A stretch of 64,000 nucleotides of DNA from Yinghuangia soli (GTDB lineage: Bacteria; Actinomycetota; Actinomycetes; Streptomycetales; Streptomycetaceae): positions 1 through 64,000 of the forward strand of contig NZ_JAKFHA010000009.1 of assembly GCF_021502675.1 (NCBI RefSeq), read 5' to 3'. Below the pieces are notes generated by a model, which was not told the DNA's origin, did no database searches, and worked only from the letters and a program-made list of their open reading frames with translations. The translations under genes and the position numbers were made by a program. Below are positions 16,796 through 25,247 of the stretch, piece by piece. Position 1 is the stretch's first letter, and each line of letters starts with the position of its first letter.

Positions 16796-17275
16796 TCAGA
16801 CCTCGCGGTCGTCGTGGGTCACGATCTCCGTGGCCGGCTTGCCGCCCGCTTCGAGCCAGGCGCCGATGGCGGCGGGCGCGTCGCGGGCCGGGTTGTAGCA
16901 GTCCTCCTCGGAGGAGAAGAGGCCATCGCCCGCGTACACGAGGCGGGTCCAGTTCGCGAAGCCGAACTCCACGCCCGGCTCGGTCGGATGCGGCAGTACG
17001 TTGCGGACGCCGAGCACGATGGCGCCGTTCTCCTCGTCGTACGCGATCCAGTCCTGCGGGAAGCGCATCATCGGGAAGGGCGCCATGACCTGCCCGATCC
17101 ATGCCCGGACCGCCTCGCGGCCGGTGAACACGCCGTACGCGTGCTCGGTGTAGACGACGTCTTCGGTGAACAGGTCGGCGAACGCGTTCCAGTCGCCCGA
17201 CTCGACACACGTCGCGACGACGGAGTCGTAGTGCGCGAGCGCCTCTTGCAGTTCCTCGCGGGTGAAGCGGCCCAT
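16796..17275 (-). CDS. SnoaL/NTF2-like protein
   Basis: A 159-residue cone-fold protein of the SnoaL-like/NTF2 superfamily: ALAHYDSVVATCVESGDWNAFADLFTEDVVYTEHAYG, then FTGREAVRAWIGQVMAPFP, AIVLGVRNVLPH and FGFANWTRLVYAGDGLFSSEEDCYNP. Members are ketosteroid isomerase-like enzymes or binding proteins; the substrate is unknown. Start ATG 17275. Divergent from the kinase gene by 256 bases. Confidence 0.85.
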   Translation of the reverse strand: MGRFTREELQEALAHYDSVVATCVESGDWNAFADLFTEDVVYTEHAYGVFTGREAVRAWIGQVMAPFPMMRFPQDWIAYDEENGAIVLGVRNVLPHPTEPGVEFGFANWTRLVYAGDGLFSSEEDCYNPARDAPAAIGAWLEAGGKPATEIVTHDDREV

Positions 17276-17531
17276 GCGTGATACCTCCGGGAGGGGAGGG
17301 TCCGGGTGCGACCCAAGGACGGATGCCCCCGGTGCTATCAGAGCGGCCTTGCGATATCCATGGCCGCCGGCCGGGGCGCGACGCCGCGGCGCGGTGCCGC
17401 GGCGGAGGGGGCGGCGAAGGGGTTGCGTGGATCGGACGTTGCCGCGGCACGGGAGTGCGCGATGGTCTTGGATATTCGGCAGGCCCGGCCGATCTCCGGC
17501 CGGACCGTTCGAGTCGCAAATCGGGGGCGTC

Positions 17532-18959
17532 ATGGAGCCGTTGGGTCCGGGGGATCCGCAACACGTGGGAAAGTTCCGCCTGGTCGGGCTGCTGGGTGCC
17601 GGCGGGATGGGCCGGGTGTTCCTCGGCCGGGCACCGGACGGCGTCGCGGCAGCCGTCAAAGTGGTCCACCCGTATCTCCTCAACGGCGACGAGACCGAGT
17701 TCCGGCGCAGGTTCGTCCGCGAGGTGGGGGCGGCGCGGAGAGTCGGCAGCGGGTTCACCGCAGCAGTGCTGGATGCCGATCCGGATGCGGCGGTCCCTTG
17801 GCTGGCGACCGAGTTCGTTCCGGGGATCACCCTCGGCGATGCGGTGGCGCGCTTCGGGCCGCTGCCCGAGGAGTCGCTGACCGCCCTGGCGTCCGGTCTG
17901 TTCACCGCGTTGTCCGGAGTGCACGGCGCCGGCTTGGTGCATCGGGACATCAAGCCGTCCAACGTCATGCTCGACGTCGACGGCCCGAAGGTCATCGACT
18001 TCGGGATCGCGCGGGTCGCCGAGGCGACCGGGCTGACGCGGACCGGGCAGACCGTCGGGACGCTCGGCTTCATGTCGCCCGAGCAGTTCGAACGCTCCGA
18101 CGTCGGGCCGGAGAGCGATGTCTTCTCGGTGGGCGCGGTTCTGGCCTATGCGGCCACCGGGCGGCCGCCGTTCCCCGGCGACACACTGCCGGTGCTGTTC
18201 GCCAACTTGACCACCCGCCCGCCCGACCTCGACGGCCTGCCGGCTGCTCTCGCACCCCTGGTCGAGGCGGCGCTCGCGAAGTCCCCGGCGGCGCGTCCGA
18301 CCGCCGAGGCGGCCCGGGCGATGATCCCGGCGCCGCCGACGCACGTCCGGGCCGACCATGGCTGGCTGCCGCCCGCGGCCACCACCGCCATCCTGCGCGC
18401 GGCGTCCGCGGCACTGCGTACCCCGGGGCCGGCGACCTTCGCAGACGCGAAGACCACAGCGGACGTGAGGGCCCCTGCGGCCGAGAGCCGGAGGCCCGGC
18501 GGCGATGCCTCGCCTCGGGTGCATCCGGTGGCTCCACGTGCGTCGGTGATCTCGGAGGCGAGTCCGGCACCGGCTGCAGCGTCCCGGCGCGAGGCTTGGG
18601 AGCGCTTCGGCCTGCCTGCGCTGGTGTTCGCGCTCATTATGGTGTCGTCCGACTTCTGGGTGGCCGACACGGAGATGTGGGAGCACTGGGCCGCTGCCAT
18701 CCTGATCGTCCGCTTCTGCATGGTGGGGCTTCTCGTCTGCACCATGACGGTGAATCCGGGCTCGTCAGGATTTCTGCGCGGCGTGGGCTACGTGTTCGCG
18801 GCGACCAATGCCGTCGGTTTCTACCTGGGGGTGATGTTCGGTGCCGGCCCGACGCTGGCCCACTCGATGCCGGTGTTCAATACCGCGATTGCGCTGAGCG
18901 TCGTCGCGTATGCCTACCGCGAGGTCCGAACCCGCCGCATGCGGTTGGCGGCAGCCTGA
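17532..18959 (+). CDS. Membrane Ser/Thr protein kinase
   Basis: A 475-residue Hanks-type kinase. The domain (14-275) has the glycine loop LLGAGGMGRVFLG, Lys43 (AAVKVV), catalytic HRDIKPSN (Asp139), VIDFGIARV (Asp156) and a GTLGFMSPEQ activation segment. After an Ala/Pro linker, four C-terminal membrane segments follow (FGLPALVFALIMVSSDFW, AAAILIVRFCMVGLLVC, GYVFAATNAVGFYLGVMF, TAIALSVVAYAY) instead of the usual PASTA or sensor domain outside, so any stimulus is read by the membrane domain or cytosol. Start ATG 17532 after GGGGG. It is followed by the 902-residue protein gene 125 bases on, in the same direction. Confidence 0.95.
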   Translation: MEPLGPGDPQHVGKFRLVGLLGAGGMGRVFLGRAPDGVAAAVKVVHPYLLNGDETEFRRRFVREVGAARRVGSGFTAAVLDADPDAAVPWLATEFVPGITLGDAVARFGPLPEESLTALASGLFTALSGVHGAGLVHRDIKPSNVMLDVDGPKVIDFGIARVAEATGLTRTGQTVGTLGFMSPEQFERSDVGPESDVFSVGAVLAYAATGRPPFPGDTLPVLFANLTTRPPDLDGLPAALAPLVEAALAKSPAARPTAEAARAMIPAPPTHVRADHGWLPPAATTAILRAASAALRTPGPATFADAKTTADVRAPAAESRRPGGDASPRVHPVAPRASVISEASPAPAAASRREAWERFGLPALVFALIMVSSDFWVADTEMWEHWAAAILIVRFCMVGLLVCTMTVNPGSSGFLRGVGYVFAATNAVGFYLGVMFGAGPTLAHSMPVFNTAIALSVVAYAYREVRTRRMRLAAA

Positions 18960-19084
18960 GGCCCGCCGCCGCGGGGCCGTCGCGGTGCCGCTTCCGGGAG
19001 TGTCCGTCGTGCCGCATAGGCTGATCGGGTCTTGCGCCGGGGGAGGCGTGCCACTGGTGTCTTTGCGGGGAGCGGCGTTCCAAG

Positions 19085-21793
19085 GTGAGCAGATTCGACA
19101 ATTCGGTGGCGCTGCGCGCTGCTGTATATGCCGCGTACCGGCTGGCTCCTGCGCCGACGGCCGCCAAGCTCGCCGAGCGGCTCAAGCCCGAGACGCTCAA
19201 GGCGCTTCAGGCGCACTACGTGGCACCGCCGCGGCAGGTCGCCGAGGCCGTTCTGGCGTCGGGGGACCGTGACCTGCTGGTCGCGTACGCCCGCAACGAG
19301 CACATGGGCGAGGACACAGCGTTGGCGCTTGCCAGGCAAGGCGACCCGGTCGTAGGCCATGCGCTGGCGACGTCCGGAAACCGGAGTGAGCGCGTACGCG
19401 ACGCCGTGTGGGAGGCCGCGGACGCGGCGGATCCGCGGTGGCGCACGGCGCTCATCGAGCCGTTGCTGAGCGACCGGACGCCGTGGCGGCTGCGCGGTGC
19501 GTTGGACTCGCGGTTCCCGGAGCTGGTGCGGCATGCGGTGGCCGAGCTCGGCCGTTCGCTGCCGCCCGGCGTCGTCATGGACTGCGTGCTGCGGAACCTC
19601 GCGGATACCGAACCCGGCGGGGTACGTACCGAACTGCTCCTGTTCGCCGAGGTCTTCGAGGGCGAGGAGGACGGCCTCGGCCACCCCGGCATGGGCGCGG
19701 CGTTCCGTGCGGCGGCCGACTCCGCCGATCCGCCGACCGCACTGCGGGCCGCCCGGGTGCGGTTCAGCGGCGATCCCGAGCCGCGTCCCGAGCACGATGC
19801 CTGGCTGACCGCGCTGCGGTACGGAGGGCCGGACGACACGCCGCCGGGCGGCGTCGACTGGGCGGCGGTGCACCGTGAGGAGGTCCGCCAGCCGTTCAGC
19901 CAGCGGACCCGGATCCGGCTGACGCGGCATCAGGGCTGCCCGCCGGAGCTGCTGTTCGACGCGGTGCGGGCGGGATTGGGCTCGTACCACGCGGACGGCT
20001 TCGGGCCGCTGCCGCTTGCCGCGGCTCTGCCGCCCGAGGCGCCGGACGGGATGCAGCTGGTCGAACTGCTGACCCGCGGGCTGCGCGCCGGCTGGTTCGG
20101 GATCGACGACGTGCTGGCCCGGGTCGGTCCGGCAAGTGCGGTGCTGGAGGCGCTGCACCGCATGTCGCCCCGGCGTGCGGACGGCGCCGGCGTGGCAGAC
20201 GGTGGCGTCGGAGTGGATGACACCCCCGACGTCGTCGACGATGAGGACGCGGACGACCCCGCGTACAACGGCTCCGCCCGCTACCGCGGCCACCTGCCCG
20301 CGGCGCTCGCCCAGGCCGTCGTGCAGCTCATTGCGCCGCTGGGCGACGACCCCGAGACGTGGATCGCGCTGTACAAGACGCTTGCCCGATTCCCGGGTAG
20401 CTGCCAGGAGTTGGTTGCCGCGGCAGTCGAGCAGGTGGCCGTCGCACGCGAACGGGGCACCCCGGTGGTGTGGACGCGCGGGCTGGAGCCGCGCTTCCCG
20501 GCCGAGGCCCCCGAAGGCTCTCGCAAGCAGCTGTATGCGCTCCTCGCCGCGGCGCCGGACCACGTGCAGCGTGCGGTGATCCCGGCCTTGGACGCACGTG
20601 CCGTCCAGCACCTCACGATCTACTACCCGCTGTCCGCGGCGGTCCGCACGCACATCTACGCGGTGTGCGGCATGCCGGCCGCGGTGGCGAACGCCGCACA
20701 CTGGGAGATGCCGCAGGACGTCATCGACGGCCTACTGGATCTCGACGATCCGGAAGTCAACGCTGCCCTCTACGACTTCGGGGCGATATCCCAGGACGAA
20801 CGGGTGCGCATCTGCGCCGGTCGGCCGCGCCGCGGCGGGGACCGGGTCGTACCGGTCAGCCCCGCGCTCGGCGAGCTGTTCGCCCGTACCAGCCCGGCCA
20901 GCCGTCGCAACTGGCTGCTCGCCGCGCTCGATTCGGGCGATCCGCTGCTCGTCCGGGCGATGCTCGGGCGGACGCGCCTGCAGACCGACCCGGGGCGGCT
21001 GCGCGTCGCCATCGGCCTGTGGGAGCGCCACGGGCCCGACGCGGTCGCGGCGTTGCTGGACGAGACGGAGTTTCCCGGGCGGCGGCCGAGCACCAAGCAT
21101 CCGTTCCCGCCCGCGATGCACAACCAACTGCGGGCTGCGATCGGTGCCGACACCCCGGAGGAGGGCCTGCGTGCGCTCCAGGAGGCACTTGCTGCGGCCC
21201 GCAGTGCGGACAGCGTCGCGCAGTTCCTGCTGCGGCGCACCGGAAAGGCCGACGAGCGGCTTGAGCATTTCGAGGCCGAGTACGGCATCCCGCTGCCGTG
21301 GGCGCATCTGACCGCGCTGGCCGAGGAACAGGCCTTTGCGGACGGGCCGTCGGCGGCTCTGGCGAGCCACCGGGACTGCCCGCGGCAGCTCTTGGTCGCG
21401 TACCTGGCTGCCGTGCCGCTGGCGATGCGGGTGCACGACCGGGACTGGCTGGACACGGCACTGGCCGATGGCCGCCTCTTGCCCGGTGACTTGCTGGCTC
21501 TGGCTTCGCCTGCGGGTGTTGTCGTGGAGTGCCTGACGCAGATGTCCGAAAATGGTTGGGCCGGTCGGTCCGGTTCGGCTCGTTCGGTCGGCCCGGTCGG
21601 CCCGGTCGGCCTGGACGGTGCGGACGATCCGGATGCCCCGGTGTCGCCGCGCGCCGCGGCCCTGAGTCTCATGGCCGCCGCCGGATTCGACCCGGCCGAC
21701 CCCGAGCACTGGGCGGTCGGAGTCCGCCTGATCGGCGACTTCGCCGGCACGATCCCGGAACTCCTGGCCACCGCGGCGGCCATCGCCGACTGA
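19085..21793 (+). CDS. Large helical-repeat protein of unknown function
   Basis: A 902-residue soluble protein with no signal or membrane segment. The sequence is made of irregular helical units of about 30-40 residues (RQVAEAVLASGDRDLLVAYARNEHMG, ALATSGNRSERVRDAVWE, DPRWRTALIEPLLSDRTPWRL, RQLLVAYLAAVPLAMRV), resembling HEAT or leucine-rich variant repeats. I know similar actinomycete hypotheticals but no activity. Start GTG 19085, with GGGGAG about 11 bases upstream. It follows the Ser/Thr kinase gene in the same direction and could be its substrate or scaffold; this is inference from position. Confidence 0.8.
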   Translation: MSRFDNSVALRAAVYAAYRLAPAPTAAKLAERLKPETLKALQAHYVAPPRQVAEAVLASGDRDLLVAYARNEHMGEDTALALARQGDPVVGHALATSGNRSERVRDAVWEAADAADPRWRTALIEPLLSDRTPWRLRGALDSRFPELVRHAVAELGRSLPPGVVMDCVLRNLADTEPGGVRTELLLFAEVFEGEEDGLGHPGMGAAFRAAADSADPPTALRAARVRFSGDPEPRPEHDAWLTALRYGGPDDTPPGGVDWAAVHREEVRQPFSQRTRIRLTRHQGCPPELLFDAVRAGLGSYHADGFGPLPLAAALPPEAPDGMQLVELLTRGLRAGWFGIDDVLARVGPASAVLEALHRMSPRRADGAGVADGGVGVDDTPDVVDDEDADDPAYNGSARYRGHLPAALAQAVVQLIAPLGDDPETWIALYKTLARFPGSCQELVAAAVEQVAVARERGTPVVWTRGLEPRFPAEAPEGSRKQLYALLAAAPDHVQRAVIPALDARAVQHLTIYYPLSAAVRTHIYAVCGMPAAVANAAHWEMPQDVIDGLLDLDDPEVNAALYDFGAISQDERVRICAGRPRRGGDRVVPVSPALGELFARTSPASRRNWLLAALDSGDPLLVRAMLGRTRLQTDPGRLRVAIGLWERHGPDAVAALLDETEFPGRRPSTKHPFPPAMHNQLRAAIGADTPEEGLRALQEALAAARSADSVAQFLLRRTGKADERLEHFEAEYGIPLPWAHLTALAEEQAFADGPSAALASHRDCPRQLLVAYLAAVPLAMRVHDRDWLDTALADGRLLPGDLLALASPAGVVVECLTQMSENGWAGRSGSARSVGPVGPVGLDGADDPDAPVSPRAAALSLMAAAGFDPADPEHWAVGVRLIGDFAGTIPELLATAAAIAD

Positions 21794-21858
21794 GGAGGAG
21801 GCAGGGCGCCGCCCATTTGTACTCGCCGGCTGGTCGATCTTGATTGCATGATGATCGA

Positions 21859-22959
21859 ATGACCGACGATGCTCTCCGCACGCCGCCGTGGTTCGCGCCC
21901 TCCGACGCCCGTGCGTGGCGGTGCGACCCGGCGCCGGGCGAGGTCCGGGACTTTCACGCCTCGCTGCCCGGGTACGTGCCCACGCCGCTGACCGAAATCC
22001 CTGCGCTGGCCGCCGAGTTGAAGGTCGGTCGAGTGTTCGCCAAGGACGAGTCGCAGCGGCTGGGGCTGCCCGCGTTCAAGGCACTGGGGGCATCCTGGGC
22101 CGCGCATCGCATCCTGGCCGAGCGGGCGGCGAAGGACCCGACGGCCGGTCCGGTCACGCTCGTCACCGCCACCGACGGCAACCACGGACGCGCCGTCGCC
22201 CGCACCGCACGCCTGCTCGGGCAGCGGGCCCACGTGTTCGTCCCGCACGGCGTCCACCCCGAGGCCGTCGCGGCGATCGCCGCCGAGCGGGCCGAGGTCA
22301 CCGAGGTCGCCGGGCCGTACGACGACGCGGTGCGCGCCGCCGCCGAGGCTGCGGAAGCCGCGGACACCGTCCTGATCCAGGACACCGCGTGGCCGGGGTA
22401 CGAGGAGATCCCGGGGTGGATCGTCGAGGGCTACTCGACGCTGTGCGCCGAGATCGACGAGCAACTGGCGGCCGCGGGTGCAGGCGGCGGACCGGATATC
22501 GTCTGCGTGCCGGCCGGGGTGGGGTCGCTGGCGCAGGCCGTGGTCACGCACTACCGCAGCCGTCCGCCGGGGCGCGCCGCGGCGCTTCTGTGCGTCGAGC
22601 CGGAGGCCGCCGCGTGCGTCCTGGAGAGCCTCCGGCGCGGCGAACTCACCAGTGTCGACACCGGTGAGACCACGATGGCCGGGCTGAACTGCGGCACTCC
22701 GTCCAGCATCGCCTGGCCGTTCCTGCGGAACGGGCTGGACGGCGCGGTCGCAGTGTCCGATGCGGCCGGTGCCCGCGCGGCCGCGGACCTAGCCGCCGCC
22801 GGGGTCTCGTCCGGCCCGTGCGGCGCGGCGGCCCTCGCCGGACTGCGGGCCGCGCTGACCGGGGCCGACGCCGACGCACATCGCGCGGCGTTGGGACTCG
22901 ACGCGACGTCGGTGGTCGTACTGCTCAGCACCGAGGGCACCGCGGCCAACCCGCAATAG
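21859..22959 (+). CDS. PLP-dependent diaminopropionate ammonia-lyase-like enzyme
   Basis: A 366-residue fold-type II PLP enzyme similar to diaminopropionate ammonia-lyase. The cofactor Lys is in LGLPAFKALGASWAA (Lys74); TATDGNHGRAVARTARLLG is the PLP phosphate/substrate loop, with ALLCVEPEAAACVLES and MAGLNCGTPSSIAWPFLRNG as in the family, and VVLLSTEGTAAN at the end. Known members release ammonia and pyruvate from 2,3-diaminopropionate; D-serine and threonine are side substrates. Start ATG 21859; TTG 21844 is a poorer option. The family is usually about 400 residues, so this is slightly short. Confidence 0.88.
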   Translation: MTDDALRTPPWFAPSDARAWRCDPAPGEVRDFHASLPGYVPTPLTEIPALAAELKVGRVFAKDESQRLGLPAFKALGASWAAHRILAERAAKDPTAGPVTLVTATDGNHGRAVARTARLLGQRAHVFVPHGVHPEAVAAIAAERAEVTEVAGPYDDAVRAAAEAAEAADTVLIQDTAWPGYEEIPGWIVEGYSTLCAEIDEQLAAAGAGGGPDIVCVPAGVGSLAQAVVTHYRSRPPGRAAALLCVEPEAAACVLESLRRGELTSVDTGETTMAGLNCGTPSSIAWPFLRNGLDGAVAVSDAAGARAAADLAAAGVSSGPCGAAALAGLRAALTGADADAHRAALGLDATSVVVLLSTEGTAANPQ

Positions 22960-22979
22960 CCGTACGACCGAGCCCCGGA

Positions 22980-22999
22980 TACCCACCTTTTAGTGGGTA
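22980..22999. terminator. Hairpin terminator between convergent genes
   Basis: TACCCAC/GTGGGTA, 7-bp perfect stem with loop CTTTTA, between stops at 22959 and 23035. Confidence 0.6.
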
Positions 23000-23034
23000 C
23001 TTGTCGCCGGCCTCGCGCTCGACGAGGGTTGTCG

Positions 23035-23385
23035 TCAGGACGCCGAGCGGGACTCGGCGAGGAAGTCCAGACGCCGGTGGCCCCATTCGGACAGCGGGGC
23101 CAGCGCGTCGGCGAGATCCCGGCCGAACGGGGTCAGGGAGTACTCGGTCCGCAGGCGCACGTCCTCGTGGACCCGGCGGTGCACGATGCCGTCGTCCTCC
23201 ATCTCGCGCAGGGCTTGCGTCAGGACCTTCTCGGTGAGACCCGGGAGGCTCCGGCGCAGCTCGCCCGGGCGGCGCGGCCCCTGCTCCAGGTGCCACAGCA
23301 GCACGGTCTTCCACTTGCCGTCGATGACGGCGATGGCGGCGGTCACCCCGCACACTTCGGTGTCCTGGGCTCGACTGCGCGTCAT
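23035..23385 (-). CDS. HxlR-family regulator
   Basis: A 116-residue winged-helix regulator: Cys12 (TEVCGVTAAIAVIDGKWK), LLWHLEQGPRRPGELRRSLPGLTEKVLTQ, LREMEDDGIVHRRVH and YSLTPFGRDL, the standard HxlR pattern in which the N-terminal Cys often senses electrophiles. Start ATG 23385. Divergent from the reductase at 23435 with a perfect palindrome between, so it most likely controls that gene. Confidence 0.92.
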   Translation of the reverse strand: MTRSRAQDTEVCGVTAAIAVIDGKWKTVLLWHLEQGPRRPGELRRSLPGLTEKVLTQALREMEDDGIVHRRVHEDVRLRTEYSLTPFGRDLADALAPLSEWGHRRLDFLAESRSAS

Positions 23386-23400
23386 GGGCGTCCTTTTGTC

Positions 23401-23410
23401 ATCAATTGAT
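23401..23410. promoter_or_regulatory. Palindromic operator candidate
   Basis: ATCAATTGAT is a perfect 10-bp palindrome in an AT-rich patch, 16 bases before the HxlR start and 25 before the divergent reductase start. Good candidate for HxlR binding and autoregulation. Confidence 0.5.
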
Positions 23411-23434
23411 CGGCTATGTGTACGGGAGTTCGGC

Positions 23435-24352
23435 ATGAGCGGCATCGACAGCGGCATCGGCGTTGCGGGCAAGGCGGACAGCAGGACTGCAGTGACGGTC
23501 ATCGGCCTGGGGCCGATGGGGCGGGCGTTGGCCGGGGCGTTCCTCGACGCCGGCGTGCGGACCACGGTGTGGAACCGGACGCCGGGACGAGACCTCTCCC
23601 TGCTGGAACGCGGCGCACTGCGCGCGGATTCCGCGGCCGAGGCGGCCGCGGCCAGTCCGCTGACCGTCGTGTGCGTGGTCAACTACGACGCGTCGGACGC
23701 CGTCCTCCGGAACGACGCGGTGGCCGCCGCGCTCAAGGGCCGCACGCTGGTCAACCTGACCGCCGACACCCCCGCGCGCTCGCGGGACACCGGCGCGTGG
23801 GCCGAGGCGCACGGGATCCGGTACCTGGACGGCGCGATCATGACCCCGACCACGACCATCGGCACGCCGCACGCGGTCCTCCTGCACAGCGGCCCCGAGG
23901 CCGTCTACCGCGAAAACGCCCCGGTGCTCGACGCATTGGGCGGTACGCACACGTTCCTCGGCGAGGACATCGGCCGGGCCGCCGCGTACGACATCGCCCT
24001 GCTCGACATCTTCTGGACCGCGATGGCCGGCTACGCGCACGCCCTGGCGGTCGCCAAGGCCGAGGGCATCACCGCCGGCGAACTGGCGCCTTTCGCCCAG
24101 GGGATCGGGGCGATCCTGCCGCCGATCTTCGCGGAGACCGCGGAGAGCGTGGACGCGGGGACGTTCACCGGCGAGGACAACCCGCTCACGTCGGCCGCGT
24201 CCTCGATGGCCCACATCGTGCACGCCTCCGAGGAACACGGCATCGACGCCGCGGTGATGCGCGCCGCGGAGGGCTGGGCCCGCCGCACGATCGGGCTGGG
24301 ACACGGCGAGGACGGCTTCACCCGGATCGCCGAGGTGCTCGGGCGGCGCTGA
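23435..24352 (+). CDS. NAD(P)-binding imine-reductase-like enzyme
   Basis: A 305-residue beta-hydroxyacid-dehydrogenase/imine reductase-type oxidoreductase. Rossmann motif VTVIGLGPMGRALAGAFLDAG, then VWNRTPGR (basic residues favour NADPH), NLTADTPARSRDTGAWAEAHG, YLDGAIMTPTTTIGTPHAVL, and a C-terminal helical dimer domain with YDIALLDIFWTAMAGYAHA. Members reduce imines or 3-hydroxyacids; the exact substrate cannot be told. Start ATG 23435 preceded by GGGAG (23424-23428). Probably regulated by the divergent HxlR protein. Confidence 0.9.
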   Translation: MSGIDSGIGVAGKADSRTAVTVIGLGPMGRALAGAFLDAGVRTTVWNRTPGRDLSLLERGALRADSAAEAAAASPLTVVCVVNYDASDAVLRNDAVAAALKGRTLVNLTADTPARSRDTGAWAEAHGIRYLDGAIMTPTTTIGTPHAVLLHSGPEAVYRENAPVLDALGGTHTFLGEDIGRAAAYDIALLDIFWTAMAGYAHALAVAKAEGITAGELAPFAQGIGAILPPIFAETAESVDAGTFTGEDNPLTSAASSMAHIVHASEEHGIDAAVMRAAEGWARRTIGLGHGEDGFTRIAEVLGRR

Positions 24353-24367
24353 CCCAGGCCGCGGTCG

Positions 24368-24766
24368 TCAGGCCGCGACGCGGTACCGCAGCAGCCACTT
24401 CAACCGCGGCACGCCGAACGCCGCGTGCAGCACATTGACCGCGGCGAACACACCGGCCGCCACGTACGCCCCTTGCGAGGCAAGCGCGACGACCGCACCG
24501 CCGAACACCGCATACTCCACGGCCAACCGCACCGCCCCCGATACCGGAACCGGCGCCTTCCCACTCCGACTCGGATCCCCGGGCACCGCGAATGTCCCCC
24601 ACAGCACCATCGCCGCCAACGGCAGCACGGTAGCCAGCAGAACCCCGCCCACCCCACCGCCACCCATCTGCCATCCCGCCCACCCGAGCGCCGCGAACGA
24701 CCCGAGTTCGAGCACCAGCCGAACCCCGAGATTCCATCCCGGCATCGCCGCTTCATGGCTGCTCAC
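24368..24766 (-). CDS. DUF2568/YrdB-like membrane protein
   Basis: A 132-residue integral membrane protein with four hydrophobic segments (VRLVLELGSFAALGWAGWQ, LLATVLPLAAMVLWGTFA, AVEYAVFGGAVVALASQG, GVFAAVNVLHAAFG). The pattern fits the DUF2568/YrdB family of unknown function. GTG 24766 is taken as start (the ATG at 24745 is an alternative). Convergent with the reductase, 15 bases away. Confidence 0.75.
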   Translation of the reverse strand: MSSHEAAMPGWNLGVRLVLELGSFAALGWAGWQMGGGGVGGVLLATVLPLAAMVLWGTFAVPGDPSRSGKAPVPVSGAVRLAVEYAVFGGAVVALASQGAYVAAGVFAAVNVLHAAFGVPRLKWLLRYRVAA

Positions 24767-24800
24767 GTGCGCAACTCTCTTTCGTTCCGGCGGGGTCGGG

Positions 24801-25052
24801 TCACTCGTAGGCGGTGGCGGCATCGAGCGCCCGGGCCAGGAACGTCCAGTCCCCGCCGGGCGGAAGCTCCTTGCCGGTGTTCCGGTACCAGCCCTCGGAA
24901 TCCTGGATCCAGGCGGCGAGCGCCTGGAGGAAGCGCTCCAGCGTGTCGTTTTCCCAGTGTTGGCCGCGCCGGAGGTAGTCCTGATGCAGGGCCCGGACGA
25001 ACGCAGCCAGTTTCGCACGGTCGTGGATCTCGGTGTCCGGATCGAGTGTCAT
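24801..25052 (-). CDS. DUF7660-like small protein
   Basis: An 83-residue protein with HWENDTLERFLQALAAWIQDSEGWYRNTG, matching the pattern I know from DUF7660 proteins (WEN-TL--FL-AL-AW), often near toxin or immunity genes. No toxin is adjacent here. Start ATG 25052. Confidence 0.65.
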   Translation of the reverse strand: MTLDPDTEIHDRAKLAAFVRALHQDYLRRGQHWENDTLERFLQALAAWIQDSEGWYRNTGKELPPGGDWTFLARALDAATAYE

Positions 25053-25110
25053 GGGCGCAACCGTAGCGCCACCAAGATCACGGCGTCGGGGCGCCCGTCC
25101 TTCCGAGGGC

Positions 25111-25233
25111 GGGCGCGTGGAAAAAGGTGTGGGGGGGGGGGGGGGGGGGGGGGGGGGGCCGCCCCCCCCGCCGGGGGGGGGCGCGTGCAAAATGGGGGGG
25201 GGCGCCCGGGCGGTGGCGGGCCCCCCCCACACC
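25111..25233. other. Low-complexity G/C-run artefact (suspected)
   Basis: 28 consecutive G (25131-25158), then C and G runs of 8-9, ending with C8ACACC. Both GCGCGTGGAAAAAGGTGTG (25113-) and GCGCGTGCAAAATGGG (25180-) are imperfect copies, and GGTGTGGGGG/CCCCCACACC form an inverted repeat. No native gene uses this; intergenic before the thiolase stop. Likely a read artefact such as dark-cycle poly-G, misassembled. Confidence 0.6.
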
Positions 25234-25247
25234 AATTTCGTTGTGCG

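Noticed and set aside
25111-25233. Natural G-quadruplex or recombination site
   Set aside because: G28 with nearby C runs and duplicated flanks fits a sequencing artefact better; three sites share the look.
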